A stretch of DNA of 64,000 nucleotides from an uncultured Marinicella sp. (lineage in GTDB: Bacteria > Pseudomonadota > Gammaproteobacteria > Xanthomonadales > Marinicellaceae), in the NCBI GenBank assembly GCA_947502595.1, contig CANNAM010000003.1, forward strand, positions 234,722-298,721. Direction: 5' to 3'. The translations under genes and the position numbers were made by a program. Of the stretch, positions 56,022 through 64,000 are shown piece after piece (position 1 is the first letter of the stretch; every line of letters begins with the position of its first letter). The notes below the pieces were generated by a model. That model was not told the origin of the DNA. It did not search any database and saw nothing but the letters and a program-made list of their open reading frames with translations.

Positions 56022-56921
56022 ATGACCGCAGAAAACTGGACCAAAGGCTTGATCCTTTCATTGATTACAGTGTTATTTTGGAGCACCTTGCCGGTGGCCC
56101 TGAAAATCAGTTTAGGTGCAACCGACGCCATCACCCTGACTTGGTACAGGTTTGTGTTTGCTGCGGTTTTCACCAGTGTACTGTTGATAAGTAATAAAAA
56201 GTGGCTTGAGTTTAAAAATTTATCCATTACCAACTGGCTTTGGCTTGGTGTTGCTGCTTTTATGTTGATTGCCAACTATGTGCTGTTCTTAGTCGGCTTA
56301 AGCATGACCTCTCCGGCCAATGCCCAAGTGTTTATTCAGTTGGCACCTTTGCTGATGACCTTAGGCGGTGTGTTGATTTTCAAAGAATCCTTTAGTCGCA
56401 TGCAAATGGCAGGGGTGTTGTCTATCCTCTTTGGATTGAGCCTGTTTTTCAGTGACCAAATCAAACAAATCCTCAGCAATGATTACACCCTTGGAATATG
56501 GGTGATGTTTGCTGCAGCGCTGACCTGGGCGGTGTATGCTTTGATTCAGAAAAAATTAGCCCGTGTCCTGTCCTCCCAAAGCACCCTTTTTTTCATTTAT
56601 TTAGTGGCCGCTTTGGTGATGTTCTTTTTCACTGATTTAAACCACCAATCTGAATACTCATCACTACAATGGTGGGCCATCGCTTATGCTTGCCTCAACA
56701 CCGTAATTGCCTATGGCGCATTTGCTGAAGCCTTGAATCACTGGAATGCATCGCGTGTTGGCATGATTTTGGCCTTAACCCCAGTGATTACCTTGCTGTT
56801 CATCAACAGTTTTGCTTATTTTTTCCCACAGTTAATCGCTGCAGAGTCAATTCGCTGGTTGGGTTATGTTGGCGTGGTGTTTATCGTTTCAGGATCCATG
56901 CTGGCAAGCTTAAAAAAGTAA
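56022..56921 (+). CDS. EamA family drug/metabolite transporter
   Basis: 299 residues from the ATG at 56022; a TTG at 56010 is an alternative. Ten hydrophobic helices in two EamA repeats (about 10-140 and 155-298). The motif set TVLFWSTLPVALKISLG, MTSPANAQVFIQLAPLLMTLGGVL and the second-half counterpart LNTVIAYGAFAEALNHWNASRVGM is typical. Family members export amino acids, metabolites or nucleobases; the substrate is unknown. It is convergent with nothing and divergent from the Tyr/Arg-rich lipoprotein. Confidence 0.9.
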   Translation: MTAENWTKGLILSLITVLFWSTLPVALKISLGATDAITLTWYRFVFAAVFTSVLLISNKKWLEFKNLSITNWLWLGVAAFMLIANYVLFLVGLSMTSPANAQVFIQLAPLLMTLGGVLIFKESFSRMQMAGVLSILFGLSLFFSDQIKQILSNDYTLGIWVMFAAALTWAVYALIQKKLARVLSSQSTLFFIYLVAALVMFFFTDLNHQSEYSSLQWWAIAYACLNTVIAYGAFAEALNHWNASRVGMILALTPVITLLFINSFAYFFPQLIAAESIRWLGYVGVVFIVSGSMLASLKK

Positions 56922-57029
56922 CTCAAACAACCATATAATTAACGCTGCTTGGCTTGTGACCTATGGCACTGTTTAATCTCAATTGAATTGCGTATAGTAA
57001 TTATTAAACGAAATCATGAGGTACAAAAC

Positions 57030-57440
57030 ATGTCCAACCAAGAAAATACTAACCCGAATAATGCAGCAGAGCAAGACGCTGTGATTGAAGCCGAAGCGGT
57101 CGAAGTTAAAGCCAACAGCAACAATGACAAAACCACCCAAAACAAAACCGACAAGTTCAACAATGACATTTTGTTCAGGATCTTACTTACCTTGTTATTT
57201 GCCTTAATCGGCTGGTTGTCTTTATGGGTATTTGGAGCCGTGGTTTTGGTTCAATTTGGCTTTCTATTGATCACCGGTCATTTAAATAAAAACCTGAAGG
57301 CCTTTACCAGCGAACTGTGTGAATACCTATCAGACATCATCAATTATGTGGGCTTCCAAAAAGATCAAAAGCCATTCCCCTTCCAATCATGGCATTATGA
57401 TGACGACAACAAACCTGAACAGTCGGAACCTGCTCAATAA
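57030..57440 (+). CDS. DUF4389 membrane protein
   Basis: 136 residues from the ATG at 57030, with GAGG ten bases upstream. A charged, Asn-rich N-terminus of about 45 residues precedes two hydrophobic segments around LFALIGWLSLWVFGAVVLVQFGFLLITG and then the conserved tail KPFPFQSW, both typical of DUF4389. Function unknown; the family is common in gammaproteobacteria. A strong terminator follows. Confidence 0.8.
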   Translation: MSNQENTNPNNAAEQDAVIEAEAVEVKANSNNDKTTQNKTDKFNNDILFRILLTLLFALIGWLSLWVFGAVVLVQFGFLLITGHLNKNLKAFTSELCEYLSDIINYVGFQKDQKPFPFQSWHYDDDNKPEQSEPAQ

Positions 57441-57469
57441 TTTTTTCATTGTTTTACTCTTAATTGTTT

Positions 57470-57498
57470 ACGCCGGCTGCTTAATCCGGCGTTTTTTT
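57470..57498 (+). terminator. Terminator of the DUF4389 gene
   Basis: ACGCCGG and CCGGCGT (57470-57476, 57486-57492) around a nine-base loop, followed by TTTTTTT. A textbook intrinsic terminator. Confidence 0.9.
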
Positions 57499-57577
57499 GT
57501 CTGAAATTTGACCATAGCAGTGGCTGTTGTATGCCTTTACTTGTAATATGTTAACCTTATCAAGGTCTTTAAATCAC

Positions 57578-57778
57578 ATGAAAACATATGAATTAAAAGG
57601 GTACACGCTGGTGCTGGATAAAGTAGTGTTTGTCAGCGCTGTATTCACCGCAGATCACGAAGAAGGTAAACAATTTAATGTGCGCTTGGTTGGTGATCTA
57701 TTGAAGTTTAAGTTTCCCACACATGCGGATGCCGTAATGGCCCGTGAGTTGTTAATCAAAGCCATGAAGGAGGTTTGA
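57578..57778 (+). CDS. Small protein in the SDR/aldehyde dehydrogenase operon
   Basis: 66 residues from the ATG at 57578; the frame extends further but with no start context. It is soluble, with alternating hydrophobic residues (YELKGYTLVLDKVVFVSAVF) that suggest a small beta-sheet, then KFKFPTHADAVMARELLIKAM with a helix. I do not recognise it. It ends one base before the SDR start and carries the AAGGAGG ribosome site of that gene within its last codons, so the three genes form an operon. Confidence 0.6.
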   Translation: MKTYELKGYTLVLDKVVFVSAVFTADHEEGKQFNVRLVGDLLKFKFPTHADAVMARELLIKAMKEV

Positions 57779-57779
57779 G

Positions 57780-58571
57780 ATGATGAATTTAGGTTTAACC
57801 GGCAAAACAGCTGTGGTTTGCGGCTCAACACAGGGCATGGGCTTAGCCATTGCACAACAACTGGCCACCCAAGGTGCAACAGTGGTGTTGGTAGCCAGAA
57901 ACACTGAAAAATTGGCCCAAGTGGTGCAGTCATTAAATACCGAACAAGGACAGTCACACCATACAATCACCGCTGACTTTGCTGATCCAGCAGGACTCAA
58001 AACTGCGATTGAAACACATTTATCACAACATCCACAGGTTAATATCTTGGTCAACAACACCGGAGGACCGGCACCAGGCTTGGCCAAAGATGCCGATACC
58101 GCAGCTTACCAAGCGGCCTTTAATCAGCATTTAATCTGTAACCAAGTTTTGGCTCAAGCAGTGGTGCCATCGATGCAAACAGCTGGTTATGGACGAATCA
58201 TCAACGTCATATCCACCTCAGTCAAACAACCACTGCCCAACTTAGGTGTGTCTAATACTGTGCGCGGCGCGGTGGCCAGCTGGGCCAAAACGCTGGCCAA
58301 TGAATTGGGGCAATACAACATCACCGTTAACAATGTATTACCTGGCGCCACAGAGACCAATCGCCTGTCAGCCATCTTTGACAACAAGGCCAAGAAAACT
58401 GGAATGAGTGTCGAGCAAGTGATTGAACATGAAAAAGCCATCATTCCTATGCGCCGTTTTGGCACCGCAGAAGAATTTGCCAATGTGGTGGGCTTTCTGG
58501 CTTCACCAGCTGGTGCCTATGTCAATGGTGTGAATATTCCTGTTGATGGTGGTCGTACTGCATGCCTGTAG
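57780..58571 (+). CDS. SDR oxidoreductase with atypical active site
   Basis: 263 residues. The Rossmann glycine motif is GSTQGMGLAIAQ, and NNTGGPAPG stands for the usual NNAG. The catalytic YxxxK is replaced: after STSVKQPLPNLG the sequence is VSNTVRGAVASWAKTL, so Asn and Arg occupy the usual Tyr and Lys positions, as in a known SDR subgroup. LPGATETNRL and VNIPVDGGR close the fold. Its end overlaps the aldehyde dehydrogenase start by ten bases. A role in the same catabolic route, probably aromatic amino-acid derived, is inferred from that coupling. Confidence 0.85.
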   Translation: MMNLGLTGKTAVVCGSTQGMGLAIAQQLATQGATVVLVARNTEKLAQVVQSLNTEQGQSHHTITADFADPAGLKTAIETHLSQHPQVNILVNNTGGPAPGLAKDADTAAYQAAFNQHLICNQVLAQAVVPSMQTAGYGRIINVISTSVKQPLPNLGVSNTVRGAVASWAKTLANELGQYNITVNNVLPGATETNRLSAIFDNKAKKTGMSVEQVIEHEKAIIPMRRFGTAEEFANVVGFLASPAGAYVNGVNIPVDGGRTACL

Positions 58572-60025
58572 CACCATTTAAAACCATTCAAAACCTGATC
58601 AACGGGCAATTTCAAGCACCGATAGATGGTCACTACATGGATAACTATGAACCTGCTACTGGACAAGTATACGCCTTAACTCCTGAATCCAACGAACGCG
58701 ATTTACAGCAGGCAGTGGCGGCAGCTGAACAGGCTTTTCCAGCTTGGGCCAATACAGCCGCTGAGGACAAAGCAAAAGTTTTACACCGGTTGGCAGATTT
58801 GATTGAATCTAATCAAGATGATTTGGCCAAGGCGGAAACCATTGATAACGGCAAACCAATTACTTTGGCTAAAAATGTTGATATCTACCGTGCGGCAGCC
58901 AACATACGTTTTTTCGCCAATGCCCTGACCCAATTCAGCAGTGAATCGCATGCCATGGAAGACGTGGCCATCAACTACACCCTGCGTGACCCATTGGGTG
59001 TCGTGGCCTGTATCTCACCATGGAATTTGCCGTTGTATTTGTTCACCTGGAAAATTGCTCCGGCATTGGCAGCCGGCAACACCGTGATCGCAAAACCTTC
59101 AGAAATAACCCCAATGACGGCTTATTTATTTTCCGAGTTATGCGTTGAAGCTGGGTTGCCTGCAGGCGTATTGAACGTATTGCATGGTACAGGGCCATCC
59201 ATTGGCGCCCCTTTAACCACCCACCCTAAAATAAAAGCCATCAGCTTCACTGGCGGCTCAAGTACCGGCACAGCAATTAAACTGGCTACCGCCAACCAAC
59301 ATAAAAAGTTGTCCTTGGAGCTGGGTGGAAAAAACCCGACCTTGGTGTTTGCTGATTGTGACTTTGATCGCACAGTAGAACAAGTGGCACGATCGGCCTT
59401 TGCCAACCAAGGACAAATTTGTTTGTGTGGCTCTAGAATCTATATAGAACGCAGCATTTATAAAAAGTTTTTACACGCCTTGGTTAAACAAGTTGAACAA
59501 ATAAAGATTGGCGACCCATTACTAGATGACACTCAATTTGGCGCTTTGGTGTCCAAAAGCCACATGCAAAAAGTACTCAGCTACATAACATTGGCACAAC
59601 AAGAGGGTGGGCAGGTATTAACCGGTGGTCAATCCATAAGCATCGCTGGCCGCTGTAAAGACGGGTATTTTGTTCAACCAACCCTTATTTCAGGGCTAGA
59701 CAACCGCTGTCGAACCAACCAAGAAGAAATATTTGGTCCAGTGTGCACCCTACAACCCTTTGACCATGATGACGAAGCCGTGAGTTATGCCAATGATTCA
59801 GCCTATGGTTTAGCTGCCAGTATCTGGAGTCAAGACATCAACCGTTGCCACCGAATTGCCAAGCAATTGAATACCGGCATTGTTTGGATTAACTGTTGGC
59901 TGTTACGCGATTTACGCACACCATTTGGCGGAATGAAGGCCTCAGGATCGGGACGGGAAGGTGGATTAGAAGCGCTGCGCTTTTTTACAGAACCTAAAAA
60001 CGTATGCGTACAATTTAACTATTGA
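58562..60025 (+). CDS. 2-aminomuconate/2-hydroxymuconate-semialdehyde-type dehydrogenase
   Basis: 487 residues. NAD-dependent aldehyde dehydrogenase: SPWNLPLYLFTWKIAPALAAG, LSLELGGKNP with the general-base Glu, and the nucleophile Cys in NQGQICLCGSR are present. The C-terminal GIVWINCWLLRDLRTPFGGMKASGSGREGG (quoted here as NCWLLRDLRTPFGG) is characteristic of the ALDH8A1/2-aminomuconate semialdehyde group used in the tryptophan-kynurenine pathway and in meta-cleavage of aromatics. The other pathway genes are not in the window. It is the last gene of a three-gene operon. Confidence 0.88.
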   Translation: MPVAPFKTIQNLINGQFQAPIDGHYMDNYEPATGQVYALTPESNERDLQQAVAAAEQAFPAWANTAAEDKAKVLHRLADLIESNQDDLAKAETIDNGKPITLAKNVDIYRAAANIRFFANALTQFSSESHAMEDVAINYTLRDPLGVVACISPWNLPLYLFTWKIAPALAAGNTVIAKPSEITPMTAYLFSELCVEAGLPAGVLNVLHGTGPSIGAPLTTHPKIKAISFTGGSSTGTAIKLATANQHKKLSLELGGKNPTLVFADCDFDRTVEQVARSAFANQGQICLCGSRIYIERSIYKKFLHALVKQVEQIKIGDPLLDDTQFGALVSKSHMQKVLSYITLAQQEGGQVLTGGQSISIAGRCKDGYFVQPTLISGLDNRCRTNQEEIFGPVCTLQPFDHDDEAVSYANDSAYGLAASIWSQDINRCHRIAKQLNTGIVWINCWLLRDLRTPFGGMKASGSGREGGLEALRFFTEPKNVCVQFNY

Positions 60026-60151
60026 TTAAAAAATATGTAAGTTTATTGTTAAACCACGGTCTATTTTCACAGTCCATGAATACAATGGGACTTTCGGCAC
60101 ATAAAATGCACCACGGTAAAGGCTAACATAGGTTTATGTATTGAAAAGAAG

Positions 60152-60183
60152 TTGACGTACGGAAACTTTAGTAGTAATATAAT
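60152..60183 (+). promoter_or_regulatory. Candidate sigma-70 promoter before the 60.2-kb hairpin
   Basis: TTGACG (60152-60157) is followed after 17 bases by TAATAT (60175-60180), and TATAAT itself overlaps at 60178-60183 at a longer spacing of 20. Lies in a 488-base region without genes. Confidence 0.4.
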
Positions 60184-60189
60184 TGTAGT

Positions 60190-60341
60190 AATTTAATGTT
60201 GAATGATTTCGACAAAATAAGCTTTGGAGTTACAGAAATTTCCTCCCCTAGCGCTTTAACTCTCTGATTTCTGTAACTCCACCCTGTCGTTTTTATATGG
60301 GAATGCGCTCTGATAAAAAAAGCGCATCAAACTCTTTTTTA
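60190..60341 (+). ncRNA. Candidate structured small RNA
   Basis: The 488-base gap between the aldehyde dehydrogenase and the next gene holds a perfect 14-pair hairpin (60226-60239 with 60267-60280; loop of 27 bases that contains a CCTCCCC stretch). It is followed by a second hairpin, ATGCGCT/AGCGCAT (60303-60309, 60321-60327), and TTTTTT near 60335. A sigma-70-like promoter precedes it. No open reading frame of note lies inside. The C-rich loop could pair with ribosome sites (GGAGG), as many regulatory RNAs do. The T-run is seven bases past the stem, so termination is not certain. Confidence 0.35.
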
Positions 60342-60513
60342 TAACAACTGTAATATACTCAATGTCATTGGTTATCAGTTGATTTATTTTCCATTGAGCC
60401 TCCTCTTATTTTTTCTCACTCAATTAAATCACCAATAACCGTCCCTGAGCTTTTTATTATAAACCTAAAACGGCATAATATCTCAACTTGTTTTTTAACT
60501 TTTTAATAACAGC

Positions 60514-61014
60514 ATGTTTAACACAACTGATACGGTACTAATAAACTTGATTGAAGTGGATGATGCTGCGCCCATGGCCGGTGCATTATTCAAACGTGCA
60601 TTCAATGACCAAATACCTGATTTTCCCAAACATTTCATTTTAACAGCAACCAATGAACAAGGTCAGGCATTGACCCTGGGTTATGTCCACTTCACCCAGC
60701 ACCATAACATGTACTTAGGTGGCGGCATGTGTGTTAACAGCCGAGCATTGCGCCAGTTGCCCCAATTCTTAAGGGCTGAATTAACCGCTCAAGGTGGCGT
60801 GGCTTTTTACATGCTTTCGGCAGCGGTTAAAAAACTCAATGATTGTGATGCCGTGTTTGGTTATGTTGGTCATAAAGGCGCTTATAAAATTGATCTGGCC
60901 GTGGGATTTGAACAAACTGAACACCAACACCTGATTGTGTATTGGAAAACCGAATTGGACCAAACTCAAAAACAAAACATCATTCACATTGCCCATGAAT
61001 TTGGGCCTTTCTAG
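60514..61014 (+). CDS. Conserved protein of unknown function upstream of gor
   Basis: 166 residues, soluble. The pattern of strands (FILTATNEQGQALTLGYVHFTQ, VAFYMLSAAV, DAVFGYVGHKGAYKIDLAVGF) with a glycine pair in YLGGGMCVN recalls an acetyltransferase-like (GNAT) fold, but the acetyl-CoA loop is not convincing, so I do not name it. It ends 48 bases before gor and probably shares its transcript; gor has its own strong ribosome site (AAAAGGAG). Confidence 0.65.
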   Translation: MFNTTDTVLINLIEVDDAAPMAGALFKRAFNDQIPDFPKHFILTATNEQGQALTLGYVHFTQHHNMYLGGGMCVNSRALRQLPQFLRAELTAQGGVAFYMLSAAVKKLNDCDAVFGYVGHKGAYKIDLAVGFEQTEHQHLIVYWKTELDQTQKQNIIHIAHEFGPF

Positions 61015-61062
61015 TAAAATTATTTTCGACCAGACTAGCAGCAACTTAAAAAGGAGCAGAAC

Positions 61063-62391
61063 ATGACATATGATTACGATTTATTGGTGATAGGTGCCGG
61101 ATCCGGAGGCGTCAGAGCCGCAAGGATTGCCGCAGGTTACGGCAAAAAGGTGGCCATATGTGAATCTGATAAAGTTGGTGGTACTTGCGTGATTCGCGGT
61201 TGTGTTCCCAAAAAATTATTTGTTTATGCGGCACAATACAAAAAAATGTTCAAAGCAGCCGAAGCTTTTGGCTGGGACATTCAAAGCCAATTCAACTGGC
61301 CAACCTTACTGAACAACAAAGACCAAGAAATCAATCGACTTAATGGCATTTATTTAAACTTGCTGTCCAATGCAGGCGTCGAATTGATCAAAGGTTTTGG
61401 TTCTTTTGTTGATGCACACACGGTGGCTATCGGCGGCAAAAACTACACTGCTGATAAAATTTTGATTGCCACCGGTGGTACACCAACCGTGCCTGACATC
61501 CCAGGCAAACAACACATCATCACTTCCAATGAAGCTTTGGACTTAAAACAATTACCAGCATCAATCACCATCAATGGCGGTGGTTATATAGCTGTTGAGT
61601 TCGCAGGCATCTTCAATGCTTTAGGCGTTGCCGTCAATTTAGTTTACCGCGGACAACAAATATTGCGCGGCTTTGATGATGAAGTGGCTCAATTTGCCCA
61701 ACAGTCTTTTGTTGAAGCTGGCATCAATATAATCACTGACTGTGAAATTACCGCAGTAGAAAAAACCGAGCAGGGCCTGGTGTGTAAAAGCAACTGTGCT
61801 GACATCCATTCAGAAGTGGTGTTTTTTGCCACCGGCAGACAAGCCAATACTGAACACCTCAACCTCAGTAAAGTGGGCATTTCAACGCAGCCCAACGGTC
61901 AAGTCGTGGTTGCCAAAGACCAAAGCACCAGTTTACCCAATGTATTCGCAGTGGGCGATGTCTGTAACCAGAACAACTTAACCCCAGTGGCAATCCGTGA
62001 AGGCCACTACCTGGTCAACCGCCTGTATGCTAACGGCAAACAATTCCCCGAATATGATTTCATCCCAACCACGGTGTTTTCACAGCCTGAAATTGGCACC
62101 TGTGGCATGACTGAAGCCCAGGCCAAAGCCGAGTACCCTAACATCGAATGTTTCACCAGCACCTTTCGCGCAATGAAGTATGCCATGAGTGAAGTCAATG
62201 AAAAGACCTTAATGAAAATAGTGGTCAACAGTGACACCGATCAGGTATTAGGCATGCATGTTTGCGGAGCTGATGGTGGTGAAATAATTCAGGGCTTTGG
62301 CGTGGCATTGAAACAAGGCTTGACCAAAACCCAACTGAACAGCACCATAGGAATTCACCCAACTTCTGCTGAAGAGCTGGTGACTTTATAA
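61063..62391 (+). CDS. gor: Glutathione-disulfide reductase
   Basis: 442 residues. FAD/NADPH disulfide reductase that returns oxidised glutathione to GSH in the cytoplasm. The FAD-binding GAGSGGVRAARIAAGYGKKVA, the redox pair CVIRGCVPKK (given as VGGTCVIRGCVPKK), the NADPH part INGGGYIAVEFAGIFNALG, FAVGDVC and the terminal HPTSAEE with the active-site His of the neighbouring subunit are all present. The end ELVTL is a little short compared with other Gor proteins. Together with gshA at 7380 it shows a complete glutathione cycle. Confidence 0.95.
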   Translation: MTYDYDLLVIGAGSGGVRAARIAAGYGKKVAICESDKVGGTCVIRGCVPKKLFVYAAQYKKMFKAAEAFGWDIQSQFNWPTLLNNKDQEINRLNGIYLNLLSNAGVELIKGFGSFVDAHTVAIGGKNYTADKILIATGGTPTVPDIPGKQHIITSNEALDLKQLPASITINGGGYIAVEFAGIFNALGVAVNLVYRGQQILRGFDDEVAQFAQQSFVEAGINIITDCEITAVEKTEQGLVCKSNCADIHSEVVFFATGRQANTEHLNLSKVGISTQPNGQVVVAKDQSTSLPNVFAVGDVCNQNNLTPVAIREGHYLVNRLYANGKQFPEYDFIPTTVFSQPEIGTCGMTEAQAKAEYPNIECFTSTFRAMKYAMSEVNEKTLMKIVVNSDTDQVLGMHVCGADGGEIIQGFGVALKQGLTKTQLNSTIGIHPTSAEELVTL

Positions 62392-62437
62392 AGCCTGTTC
62401 GGTAAACCAACAGCACTGTAAAATCACCCCACTAAAA

Positions 62438-63256
62438 TCAAGCGGTTGCTTGGGTGAGGATTTGCTTCAATTGAGCCGTACTTTTCCAATCATTGTTACA
62501 GACGTACCTGGGCATAGCCCACAATTCGCTGTGACGGTTGACGTGTTGCGGCTCAGTGGTGAAAGCCGCCACTAAATTCATTGTCTCGCCCAATTGTGGC
62601 AGGTACTCGAAACGCAGGTAATCACTGTAATTGCCATAAGGATAGGCAAAGTATTTGTTCTGATAGCCATTGCCCAATTGTTGGTGCAGGTAATCCTGTG
62701 CTTGGAGGATTTGCTGGTCACACAATGCTTTGTTGTCTATGTGATGGAACGAATCATCGGTGGTATTTTGATTATCGAAAATACCGTGGTTATGGTCCCA
62801 ACTGTGGTTGGCTATCTGCATCAAACCGGATTGTTGGGCGTCCTGCCACCAATCGTCACGCCACCAATTTCTGCCAATCAGGCATCGTTCATCCAAGGCT
62901 TGTCTCGCAGTCGGTGAGACAATCACAAAATTAGTCATGTGCACGGTTTGACTATTTTTAAGTTGATGGGCTTTGAGCTGGTTAAAAAAACTTGTTTGTA
63001 AGCCGTGAGTTGGGTGATGTAAATCGTAATAATCAAAATCAGTACCATCATCACATGTCAGAACCACGGCTCGCTCAACGGCTGCATCCGGGGCTTTGCC
63101 TAAGCGCCAATCGATCAACTGATCTAGGCTGATAATTTGCATCCCCAATTGGTGAATCAACTGTAAATCAGCGGCCAATGCCACATGGTCATTGTTTTGA
63201 TACCCCACACCATTGATGTTATTGGCGTGGTAGGTCAGAATAGGAACTTGCAGCAT
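62438..63256 (-). CDS. Polysaccharide deacetylase family protein (NodB-like)
   Basis: 272 residues. VPILTYHANNINGVGYQNNDHVALAADLQLI, then VVLTCDDGTDFDYYDL (the TFDDG-type motif with the catalytic Asp) and IANHSWDHNHG (HxxxH metal ligands) with FAYPYGNYSDYLR, outline the NodB fold. No signal peptide is present. The family removes acyl groups from sugars; some soluble members act on small substrates, and several have lost activity. It is downstream of sufT on the minus strand with a 30-base gap, so the two may be cotranscribed. Confidence 0.85.
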   Translation of the reverse strand: MLQVPILTYHANNINGVGYQNNDHVALAADLQLIHQLGMQIISLDQLIDWRLGKAPDAAVERAVVLTCDDGTDFDYYDLHHPTHGLQTSFFNQLKAHQLKNSQTVHMTNFVIVSPTARQALDERCLIGRNWWRDDWWQDAQQSGLMQIANHSWDHNHGIFDNQNTTDDSFHHIDNKALCDQQILQAQDYLHQQLGNGYQNKYFAYPYGNYSDYLRFEYLPQLGETMNLVAAFTTEPQHVNRHSELWAMPRYVCNNDWKSTAQLKQILTQATA

Positions 63257-63286
63257 CGGCTTGGCGATTGGACTATGGACTTGCTG

Positions 63287-63835
63287 TTACAGCATGCCGG
63301 TTTCTAATTTGGCTTCCTCTGACATCATCGACTGATCCCATGGCGGGTCAAATACAATTTGACAGTTGACATGATTGATTTCAGGAATCAACTTGATTTT
63401 GGTGGCTGCATCAGAGACCAAAACATCGCCCATACCACAACCTGGGGCGGTGAGCGTCATATCAATTGACACATCATAGCCATGAGCTGCTGGCTTGACT
63501 TCACATTCATAAACCAAACCAAGTTCAACGATACTGACCGGAATCTCTGGGTCATAAACAGTTTTTAGCTGTTCCCATACCGCCTGTTCTACATCTTGTT
63601 GGGTGGCATTTTCAGGTAACACAGGTGCCGGCAAAGGCTCTTTGCCCAAAGCATCGGCATTGTGACCTAAAATCATGAACATACTGCCATCTACAAAGAT
63701 GGTGAAACTGCCGCCCAAAGCTTGGGTGATGTAACCCACCACGCCCGCGGGTAATTCGATGGTTTCGCCAGTAGGTACTGCAATGGCTTCAACGTCTCGT
63801 TCTAATTTAAATGGTTCACTGGTCAAACTGTACAT
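63287..63835 (-). CDS. sufT: Fe-S cluster assembly factor SufT
   Basis: 182 residues from the ATG at 63835; 63862 is a TTG and less likely. The N-terminal half (LERDVEAIAVPTGETIELPAGVVGYITQALGGSFTIFVDGSMF, in part quoted as LPAGVVGYITQALGGSFT) is the SufT-specific region. The second half is the MIP18/DUF59 domain: VYDPEIPVSIVELGLVY and LTAPGCGMGDVL with the conserved Cys. It aids maturation of Fe-S proteins such as aconitase or lipoyl synthase. No suf operon is visible in this window, though the region beyond its end is unknown. Confidence 0.88.
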   Translation of the reverse strand: MYSLTSEPFKLERDVEAIAVPTGETIELPAGVVGYITQALGGSFTIFVDGSMFMILGHNADALGKEPLPAPVLPENATQQDVEQAVWEQLKTVYDPEIPVSIVELGLVYECEVKPAAHGYDVSIDMTLTAPGCGMGDVLVSDAATKIKLIPEINHVNCQIVFDPPWDQSMMSEEAKLETGML

Positions 63836-63894
63836 GATTTTTTGTGACCCTTTGCGGGCCAATAGAGTTTCTGGATTAAGGGGTGAATTTTAGC

Positions 63895-64000
63895 ATGCTA
63901 AAGAATCAATTGCGCGCTTCTTTCTGTCTAGCAAATACAGAAACCATCATTAAATTGCAACCAGACATAAAACCGCACTCAATTGATGGCATGAAGGAGG
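63895..64000 (+). CDS. Possible start of an unidentified gene, cut by the window end
   Basis: An ATG at 63895 opens a frame of 35 codons without a stop to the end of the window, beginning MLKNQLRASFCLAN. AAGGGG lies about 12 bases upstream, slightly far. The last bases (AAGGAGG at 63994-64000) look like a strong ribosome site, so another start may lie just beyond. It is divergent from sufT. I cannot identify the product; it may be a short leader or not a gene. Confidence 0.25.
   Translation, partial: MLKNQLRASFCLANTETIIKLQPDIKPHSIDGMKE

Noticed and set aside
1..64000. tRNA, rRNA, CRISPR arrays, insertion sequences and phage genes
   Set aside because: Looked for by eye on both strands; no cloverleaf, regular repeat-spacer pattern, transposase or integrase motif was found. 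A tool-based scan (tRNAscan, CRISPR finder, ISfinder) would settle it.

Overview
The window looks like a chromosomal segment of a free-living, probably marine, gammaproteobacterium of low-to-moderate GC. The evidence is a set of typical proteobacterial housekeeping genes (plant-type gshA, gltA, rsmJ, type B L31, rep, slyD, hemX-hemY, hemL, plsB, hslVU, yeeN-type regulator, gor, sufT) mixed with secreted peptidases, giant BNR-repeat exoproteins and M2-type dipeptidase lipoproteins. The mix resembles Marinicella and its relatives, but that genus guess rests on impression only. I see no insertion sequence, integrase, phage gene, CRISPR array, tRNA or rRNA. Base composition and gene style are even throughout, so this reads as core genome with a few unusual accessory genes rather than an island.

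Layout. 1-2573: end of an Mrp/Nuo-like cation antiporter cluster (two large proton-channel subunits around a small two-helix protein). 2796-7310: a 1504-residue BNR/PA-domain exoprotein. 7380-11136: gshA, an orphan peptide-binding protein and an HTH protein with a tandem repeat over its start. 11254-13715: gltA-rsmJ and L31. 13802-15233: an ECF sigma, anti-sigma and DUF4252 operon with its own ECF-type promoter. 15313-21718: lipoprotein, rep, a MASE1-PAS-GGDEF-EAL protein, a candidate small RNA and slyD. 21840-27333: hemX-hemY, unknown membrane proteins, a dispersed-repeat pair and an OPT transporter with a small membrane partner. 27605-29802: zinc-ribbon protein, signal-less binding protein and a TolB-N/TolA-C fusion. 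29841-34488: the operon hemL, DedA-LssY fusion, octaheme cytochrome. 34612-40603: shortened gamma-glutamyltransferase, kinase-M23-aminotransferase fusion and a periplasmic isoaspartyl peptidase. 40716-46696: plsB, lipoprotein, hslVU under a sigma-32-like promoter, and a YkvA protein. 46805-51168: M48-type peptidase with an apparent ATT start, two overlapping DUF697 GTPases and a YeeN-type protein. 51291-57440: DUF1287, dodecin, M2 peptidase, a Tyr/Arg-rich disordered lipoprotein, an EamA transporter and a DUF4389 protein. 57578-60025: small protein, SDR and 2-aminomuconate-semialdehyde-type dehydrogenase. 60152-60341: candidate small RNA. 60514-64000: unknown protein, gor, polysaccharide deacetylase, sufT and the start of an unidentified ORF.

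How the parts fit. Several genes bear on heme and redox balance: hemL with a c-type octaheme cytochrome, hemX/hemY, gshA, gor, sufT. Others serve peptide and glutathione turnover: gamma-glutamyltransferase, isoaspartyl peptidase, M2 dipeptidase, OPT and peptide-binding proteins. This fits an organism that lives on peptides.

The most original element is the short periplasmic protein at 29053-29802. It joins the N-terminal domain of TolB to a C-terminal domain like TolA domain III, two pieces that in Escherichia coli belong to interacting but separate proteins. Other leads are the DUF697 GTPase pair next to a peptidase, the Tyr-rich/Arg-rich lipoprotein, and two candidate small RNAs.
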